From: Aldehydirespirator sp965219165
GTDB taxonomy: Bacteria; Actinomycetota; Acidimicrobiia; Acidimicrobiales; Aldehydirespiratoraceae
Assembly: GCA_965219165.1 (NCBI GenBank)
Contig: CBDCMW010000002.1
Coordinates: 1,488,001-1,552,000, forward strand
Length of the DNA stretch: 64,000 nt
Direction of reading: 5' to 3'
Part shown: positions 59,051-64,000 of the stretch, piece after piece
Layout of the letters: every line of letters begins with the position of its first letter
How positions within the stretch are numbered: the first letter of the stretch is position 1
The notes under the pieces: model-generated
Database searches by the model: none
What the model was told of the DNA's origin: nothing
Seen by the model: only the letters and a program-made list of their open reading frames with translations
Position numbers and translations under genes: made by a program

Positions 59051-60319
59051 GTGGCCAAACTGGGTGAGGGGGGCGAGCTTCTCAAGTGCTCGTTCTGTGG
59101 CAAGTCCCAGAAGCAAGTCAAGAAGCTCATCGCCGGCCCCGGCGTCTACATCTGCGACGAGTGCATAGACCTCTGCAACGAGATCATCGACGAGGAACTC
59201 GCCGGGCCCTCCGACGATCCCGTCGGCGAGCTTCCCGCCCCCAGTGAGATCTACGCCTTTCTCGAGGACTACATCGTCGGGCAGGAGAGCGCCAAGCGCA
59301 TCCTGTCGGTCGCCGTCTACAACCACTACAAGCGGGTCCAGCTCGGCGAGAGCCAGGATCCCGAGATAGAGCTCCAGAAGTCGAACATCCTGCTAATCGG
59401 CCCCACCGGCTGCGGCAAGACGCTGATGGCCCAGACGCTCGCCCGGATGCTGAACGTGCCCTTCGCCATCGCTGACGCCACGGCCCTCACCGAGGCCGGC
59501 TACGTGGGCGAAGACGTGGAGAACATCCTCCTGAAGCTGATCCAGGCCGCTGACTACGACGTCAAGAAGGCTGAGAACGGCATCATCTACATAGACGAGA
59601 TCGACAAGATCGCCCGCAAGAGCGAGAACCCGTCGATCACTCGCGACGTTTCCGGGGAGGGCGTCCAGCAAGCTCTGCTCAAGATCTTGGAGGGCACGTC
59701 CGCTTCGGTGCCCCCACAGGGGGGGCGCAAGCACCCTCACCAGGAGTTCATCCAGATCGACACGACCAACGTGCTGTTCATCTGCGGCGGCGCCTTCGCC
59801 GGCATCGAGAAGATCGTCGAGCGCCGCACCGGCAGCCGGGGAGTGGGGTTCGGCGCCGACATCCGCCGGCCCGAGGACAAGGATCTGGGCGCCATCTTCT
59901 CCGACGTGCTCCCGGAGGATCTCACCAAGTACGGGCTGATCCCCGAGTTCATAGGTCGTCTTCCGGTCATGGGGGCCGTCGGGAGTCTCGAGCGCGACGC
60001 CTTGATGCGCATCCTGGTGGAGCCCCGCAATGCGCTGGTCAAGCAGTACCAGAAGATGTTCCGGTTCGAGAACGTCGAACTGGACTTCGAAGCGGAGGCA
60101 TTGGAGGCCATAGCCGACGAGGCGATCAAGCGCGCCTCGGGAGCTCGGGGGCTGAGAGCCGTGCTCGAGGAGGTCCTGCTCGACATCATGTACGACCTCC
60201 CCGGCCGCGAGGACATCTCCACGGTGGTGATCGATCGCGAGGCCGTATGTCACAACGTGAACCCCACGCTGGTGCCTCGCGTCGAGGGGGGCGACACACG
60301 CTCCCGGCGCGCCAGCTGA
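59051..60319 (+). CDS. clpX: ATP-dependent Clp protease ATP-binding subunit ClpX
   Basis: AAA+ unfoldase that feeds ClpP. The N-terminal zinc finger has C13, C16, C35 and C38. Walker A GPTGCGKT is at residues 117-124, Walker B GIIYIDEIDKI near 178-188. The pore loop region GYVGEDVEN and the ClpP-docking-type IGFs-equivalent loop RTGSRGVGFGADIR are visible. The sensor GARGLRAVLEEVLLD completes it. 422 aa, GTG 59051. Confidence 0.96.
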   Translation: MAKLGEGGELLKCSFCGKSQKQVKKLIAGPGVYICDECIDLCNEIIDEELAGPSDDPVGELPAPSEIYAFLEDYIVGQESAKRILSVAVYNHYKRVQLGESQDPEIELQKSNILLIGPTGCGKTLMAQTLARMLNVPFAIADATALTEAGYVGEDVENILLKLIQAADYDVKKAENGIIYIDEIDKIARKSENPSITRDVSGEGVQQALLKILEGTSASVPPQGGRKHPHQEFIQIDTTNVLFICGGAFAGIEKIVERRTGSRGVGFGADIRRPEDKDLGAIFSDVLPEDLTKYGLIPEFIGRLPVMGAVGSLERDALMRILVEPRNALVKQYQKMFRFENVELDFEAEALEAIADEAIKRASGARGLRAVLEEVLLDIMYDLPGREDISTVVIDREAVCHNVNPTLVPRVEGGDTRSRRAS

Positions 60320-60338
60320 CAGCCAGAAGAGCCCGTCT

Positions 60339-61679
60339 GTGGACTACGGCGCGGCCCTCGACCACCTTGAGACCCTGATCAACCACGAGGCCAGGCCGCG
60401 GGCAGGCCGCGTGGCCGGCCTGAGTCTCGAGTCGGTGCAACGTCTCACCTCTGCCATGGGTGATCCGCAGCGGTGCTACCGGGTGATCCACGTCACCGGC
60501 ACCAACGGCAAGGGTTCCACGGTGCGTGTCACGGCCCGACTGCTACAGGAGATGGGTCTGCGAGTCGGCGCCTACACGAGCCCTCACCTCGTGGTGCCGA
60601 CGGAGCGGATCTCGGTGGACTCCCAGCCCATCGACGCCGAGGCCTTCGGCGCGGCGATAGGGGACGTGTCTCGGTTCACGGAACACCTGCGGATGCGGGC
60701 CACCTGGTTCGAGACAGTGACGGCGGCCGCGTTGCAGCACTTCGCCGATGTGGCGGTGGACGTGGCCGTGGTCGAGGTCGGGATGCTGGGCCGTTTCGAC
60801 GCCACGAACGTTGTGGACGCGCAGGTCGCCACGATCACCAACGTCGGGCTGGACCACACCGACGGCGTCGGCGACTGGCGGCTTGCGGTGGCTCGCGAGA
60901 AGGCGGGCATCATCAAGCCCGGATCGACGGTGGTGTGCGGCGAGACCGACCCCGACACGCGCGACGTGTTCCGGGCCGAGCCCCACGCTGCCATGCTCGA
61001 GCGCGGCCGCGACTTCGGAACGGACCGGGAGCGCCTGGCCGTAGGCGGCTGGTTGGCCGACCTGCAGACCCCCTACGGACGCCATGCCGACGTGCTCGTG
61101 TCTCTTCACGGCCGGCACCAACTGGACAACGTCTCGCTCGGGGTGGCTGCGACTGAGGCCTTCTTCGAGGAGCGGCTGCCCGACGGCGTTGTAAGCGAGG
61201 CTCTTGCCCACGTGAAGGTCCCCGGCCGCTTCGAGATAGCTGGCCACGAGCCTCTTGTCGTGCTGGACGGGGCTCACAATCCCGACGGTGCTCGCGCCGC
61301 CGCGGCCACTCTGAGTGAGGACTTCGCGCCGTCCGGGCGCCGCTTCCTGGTGGTGGGGATGCAGTCGGGCCGCGATGTCGCGGGCGTGCTTCGAGGTCTC
61401 GAAGCCGATCAGGCCGAGTTGGTCCTGTGCTGCACGGCCCCCACGGCCCGCGGCATACCGGCGGCGGAGGTGGCCTCTGCGGCCGCCTCTGTCGGCGCGG
61501 CCACTGAGGCGGTAGACGATGTGGGGGCGGCCCTCGACCGTGCTCTCGAGCTTGCTGACGCGGACGATGTCGTCACCGTGACCGGCTCCTTCACCGTGAT
61601 CGGCGCGGCCAAGGTGGCCCTCGCGCCGCGTCCCGACCCTGTCCCGGCGGCAGGCAGGATGGCGCGCGGGCCCTTGTAG
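60339..61679 (+). CDS. folC: Folylpolyglutamate synthase / dihydrofolate synthase
   Basis: Adds glutamate to folates. The P-loop GTNGKGST is at residues 54-61. YTSPHLVVPTERISV is the Mur-ligase-like folate site region, and EVGMLGRFDATNVV and TNVGLDHTDGVGD follow. Late GRFEIAGHEPLVVLDGAHNPDGA is diagnostic. 446 aa, GTG 60339, twenty bases after clpX. Its last codons contain the ndk -10 element. Confidence 0.93.
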   Translation: MDYGAALDHLETLINHEARPRAGRVAGLSLESVQRLTSAMGDPQRCYRVIHVTGTNGKGSTVRVTARLLQEMGLRVGAYTSPHLVVPTERISVDSQPIDAEAFGAAIGDVSRFTEHLRMRATWFETVTAAALQHFADVAVDVAVVEVGMLGRFDATNVVDAQVATITNVGLDHTDGVGDWRLAVAREKAGIIKPGSTVVCGETDPDTRDVFRAEPHAAMLERGRDFGTDRERLAVGGWLADLQTPYGRHADVLVSLHGRHQLDNVSLGVAATEAFFEERLPDGVVSEALAHVKVPGRFEIAGHEPLVVLDGAHNPDGARAAAATLSEDFAPSGRRFLVVGMQSGRDVAGVLRGLEADQAELVLCCTAPTARGIPAAEVASAAASVGAATEAVDDVGAALDRALELADADDVVTVTGSFTVIGAAKVALAPRPDPVPAAGRMARGPL

Positions 61680-61682
61680 TAT
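61677..61682 (+). promoter_or_regulatory. -10 element of ndk (TAGTAT) overlapping the folC stop
   Basis: TAGTAT begins with the folC stop codon TAG and ends 7 bases before the ndk GTG at 61690, so ndk can be transcribed leaderless despite tight packing. Confidence 0.45.
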
Positions 61683-61689
61683 CGCCGCC

Positions 61690-62100
61690 GTGGATCGCAC
61701 GCTGGTCATCTGCAAGCCCGACTCTGTGGAGCGCGGCCTGGTGGGCGAGATCATCGGCCGCTTCGAGCGCAAGGGCTTGCGGCTGGTCGCTGCGGAGCTT
61801 CGCACCCTCGACTCTGACCTGCTCGCCCGCCATTACTCGGAGCATGTGGACAAGGACTTCTACGACGATCTTGTCGCCTTCATGGGCAGGGGCCCCGTGC
61901 TGGTCGCGGTCGTGGAAGGGCCGAAAGACACTTGGAGCGTGGTGCGCGGGATGATGGGCGCCACCGACCCGATGAAGGCTGCGGGTGGCACAATCCGGGG
62001 CGACTATGGCACGATGGTCACCGAGAATCTGGTTCATGGCAGCGACTCGGCTTACTCGGCTCGTCGTGAAGTGGCCATATTTTTTCCTGACCTACATTAG
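61690..62100 (+). CDS. ndk: Nucleoside diphosphate kinase
   Basis: Balances nucleoside triphosphate pools by a phosphohistidine mechanism. The active-site His116 is in NLVHGSDS. RTLVICKPDSVERGLVGEIIGRFERKGL is the standard N-terminus and the later Arg/Lys contacts are in place (GATDP near 90-94). 136 aa. GTG 61690. The ~150 bases after its stop are relatively AT-rich and precede mreB. Confidence 0.96.
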   Translation: MDRTLVICKPDSVERGLVGEIIGRFERKGLRLVAAELRTLDSDLLARHYSEHVDKDFYDDLVAFMGRGPVLVAVVEGPKDTWSVVRGMMGATDPMKAAGGTIRGDYGTMVTENLVHGSDSAYSARREVAIFFPDLH

Positions 62101-62175
62101 AACTGCACAGATTCTATGAATATTTTGATTTGCGGATCGGTTGACGCGAACCGTGCACCGACGCCCTCCGTCGTC

Positions 62176-62181
62176 TACAAT
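62176..62181 (+). promoter_or_regulatory. -10-like element of mreB (TACAAT)
   Basis: TACAAT about 70 bases before the mreB ATG, so mreB would have an ordinary 5' leader, unlike most genes here. A TTGACG at 62141 is too far away to serve as its -35. Confidence 0.35.
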
Positions 62182-62249
62182 CCTCCGTTAGCGGTCGACC
62201 GGGTCCTCCGGCGTGGCGTTAGCGTCCCCACCCTGATCGAGACACCACA

Positions 62250-63269
62250 ATGAGCACAATGAGCATGCTGTCGGGGCTGGGGTGGGTCATGGGTCGCGAC
62301 ATGGCCTTGGACCTCGGCACCGCCAACACCGTCGTGTATGTGCGCGGCGAGGGGATAGTGCTCAACGAGCCGTCGGTGGTGGCGGTCAACACTCGCACCC
62401 GCAAGGTGCTGGCCGTCGGCTCGGAAGCGAAGAGCATGATCGGCCGCACACCGGCGCACATACAGGCCGTTCGTCCTCTCAAGGAGGGCGTGATCGCCGA
62501 CTTCGACATGTGCGAGGATATGTTGCGCTTCTTCATCGAGCGCGTGCACCAGAGACGCTGGGCCAAGCCGCGGATGGTGATTGCCGTGCCGTCGGGGATC
62601 ACCGGTGTGGAGCAGCGGGCGGTGCAGGAGGCGGCCGAGTCAGCCGGTGCCCGGAAGCCGACCCACATAATCGAGGAGCCGATGGCAGCCGCGATCGGCA
62701 CCGGGATGCAGGTGTGGGAGCCGACCGGCAACATGATCGTTGATATCGGCGGAGGCACGACCGAGGTGGCCGTCATCTCGCTCGGAGGCATCGTGTCCAG
62801 CCAGTCGATCCGTGTGGGAGGAGACGAGTTCGACAACGCCATAGTGCAGTTCGTCAAGAAGGAGCACTCGCTGCTGATCGGGGAGCGCACCGCCGAGGAG
62901 ATCAAGATCGCGCTCGGGTCGGCCTACGCCCTCGCGCGCGAAGCGAGGGCCGAGATCCGGGGCCGCGACCTCGTGAGCGGACTGCCCCGTGTGGTGTCGG
63001 TCACCACAGAGGACATACGTGAGGGCATGGAGGAGGCGGTCTCCGCCATCTGCGACGCCGTGCGAGGCACGCTCGACCACACGCCGCCGGAGTTGGCCGC
63101 CGACATCATGGAATCGGGCATCATGCTCGCCGGCGGAGGCGCGCTCCTGCGGAATCTGGACCAACGGATGGCCAACGAGACTGGAATGCCGATCACGGTC
63201 GCCCAAGATCCGCTGCATGCCGTGGTGAGGGGCTGTGGCCACGTGCTCGACAACCTCGACCAGCAGTGA
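62250..63269 (+). CDS. mreB: Rod shape-determining protein MreB
   Basis: Bacterial actin homologue that patterns lateral wall synthesis. The phosphate-1 loop is MALDLGTANTVVYVRG, then VIAVPSGITGVEQRAV, MIVDIGGGTTEVAVISLGG (phosphate 2) and GIMLAGGGALLRNLDQRMANE (adenosine loop). 339 aa. ATG 62250; an internal ATG could be used too, but the first preserves the amphipathic N-terminal region. mreC starts 29 bases after its stop. Confidence 0.96.
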   Translation: MSTMSMLSGLGWVMGRDMALDLGTANTVVYVRGEGIVLNEPSVVAVNTRTRKVLAVGSEAKSMIGRTPAHIQAVRPLKEGVIADFDMCEDMLRFFIERVHQRRWAKPRMVIAVPSGITGVEQRAVQEAAESAGARKPTHIIEEPMAAAIGTGMQVWEPTGNMIVDIGGGTTEVAVISLGGIVSSQSIRVGGDEFDNAIVQFVKKEHSLLIGERTAEEIKIALGSAYALAREARAEIRGRDLVSGLPRVVSVTTEDIREGMEEAVSAICDAVRGTLDHTPPELAADIMESGIMLAGGGALLRNLDQRMANETGMPITVAQDPLHAVVRGCGHVLDNLDQQ

Positions 63270-63298
63270 CCAGAACCGGCAATCTCTAACGCTGGGCG

Positions 63299-64000
63299 AT
63301 GGCGGTCGCCCAGCGCAGCGGGCGGTCCCGCTACCGCTTGTTGCTGCTGATTCTCACGGCTGTCACGCTCCTTACTCTTGACTTTCGCGGCTTCGGGCCC
63401 CTTGCGACGGCCCAGAGCCGGGTGCGAGACGTGCTCGAGCCGGTGGTCTCCGCGGTCGATGTAGTGCTCGGACCGGTGGCGGAGGTCTGGACCGTCATGT
63501 TCTCCTACAACGACCTCCGCTCCGAGAACGCGCAGCTCAAGGATGAAGTCGAGCGGCTCAGCAGCGCCGACATACGCGTCGACGCGCAGCGCGACGCCTT
63601 CGAGAGGCTCCTGTCGGCCACCGGCGTGACCTATGTCGACGGCGTGGAACAGCTGGCCGCGACAGTGCTGCGCGACTCGGTGGGCAACTTCGACGACGAT
63701 GTGATGTCCATCGACGTGGGACACCGGCATGGGGTGGCGCCGGGCATGGCGGTGGTCACCTCCGCCGGGTTCGTGGGGCGCGTGGAGACCGTGGACGCGG
63801 CGTCGAGCACGGTCACCTCCATCAGCGATCCCCGCTTGGTGATCGGGGTGCGCCTGCTCGACACCGGCGACGTGGGACTCGGTCACGGAATGGCTGGCGA
63901 CCCGACCAAGTTCGTGGTGGATGCCGGCCTGCGCTGGCCCGAGACCGGGGACCCGTCGGAACTGCCGACGATCGGGAGCTCGGTGGTGACCGCGGCGGGG
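63299..64000 (+). CDS. mreC: Rod shape-determining protein MreC, N-terminal part (runs off window)
   Basis: A single N-terminal membrane span (RLLLLILTAVTLLTLDF) anchors it. A coiled-coil stretch (RSENAQLKDEVERLSSADIRVDAQRDAF) follows, then the beta-barrel region with SIDVGHRHGVAPGMAVVTSAGFVGRV, the MreC hallmark. 234 residues are visible from ATG 63299 and the frame is still open at the window end, so the gene continues. It links MreB to the elongasome. It completes an mreBC block. Confidence 0.93.
   Translation, partial: MAVAQRSGRSRYRLLLLILTAVTLLTLDFRGFGPLATAQSRVRDVLEPVVSAVDVVLGPVAEVWTVMFSYNDLRSENAQLKDEVERLSSADIRVDAQRDAFERLLSATGVTYVDGVEQLAATVLRDSVGNFDDDVMSIDVGHRHGVAPGMAVVTSAGFVGRVETVDAASSTVTSISDPRLVIGVRLLDTGDVGLGHGMAGDPTKFVVDAGLRWPETGDPSELPTIGSSVVTAAG

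Overview
The window is about 64 kb of GC-rich DNA (GTG and TTG starts are frequent) carrying roughly 57 protein genes and four tRNAs. Gene content and order fit an actinobacterium. Markers are the runs recN-pyrG-Nudix-xerD and scpA-scpB-rluB-tyrA-aroA-cmk-plsC-ispH, a tig-clpP-clpX-folC-ndk-mreBC block, an actinobacterial-type ferrochelatase and a DUF222/HNH gene. MreB and MreC suggest a rod-shaped cell. Class Acidimicrobiia is my best guess, but that is inference from overall character, not from a marker phylogeny. Many genes have a TAnnnT hexamer 6-9 bases before the start codon and no Shine-Dalgarno, which suggests leaderless mRNAs.

Layout. 0-20 kb is housekeeping: a K+ channel/TrkA tail, tRNA-Gln and tRNA-Glu, a VOC protein, mutM, hemH, a crotonase, a NifU-domain Fe-S protein, dxs, a PAP2 membrane protein, tldD/tldE, uppP, fmdB, plsY, moeA, moaA, moaC, and a small surface-polysaccharide group (UDP-GlcNAc 2-epimerase, a flippase-like membrane protein, a pyruvyltransferase). 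tRNA-Ala and a DUF222/HNH endonuclease gene follow. 21.9-33.7 kb is an accessory metabolic island: an Lrp/AsnC regulator, an HPPD-like VOC protein, an AraC regulator, an alpha/beta hydrolase, a complete Liv-type ABC importer with LivM and LivG fused in one chain, and a fused indolepyruvate ferredoxin oxidoreductase. Together they look like a system that imports amino acids or related compounds and converts aromatic 2-oxo acids to acyl-CoA. 33.7-64 kb returns to core genes: an amt remnant, fabH, an M20 amidohydrolase, tlyA-nadK-recN-pyrG-Nudix-xerD, amtB, trpS, scpAB, rluB, tyrA-aroA-cmk-plsC, ispH, an Ssd-like ATPase with a divergent excisionase-type HTH gene, a methyltransferase, tRNA-Gly, tig-clpP-clpX-folC-ndk, mreB and the start of mreC.

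The most unusual signal is a repeated micro-architecture. At least ten genes carry short (15-50 bp) tandem duplications exactly at their start or stop codons. Cases are trkA (25 bp x3), hemH (about 34 bp x3), dxs (about 50 bp x2), the AraC gene (33 bp x2, exact), livF/livH (15 bp x2, exact), tlyA (15 bp x5), recN (both ends), the Nudix gene (45 bp x3), rluB (43 bp x3) and fmdB (three hairpins). Two arrays form repeat-peptide leader ORFs that overlap the next gene's start codon. One about 105-190 bp repeat occurs twice, 40 kb apart, each time after a stop codon or extending a C-terminus. I found no CRISPR array, insertion sequence, prophage or rRNA.
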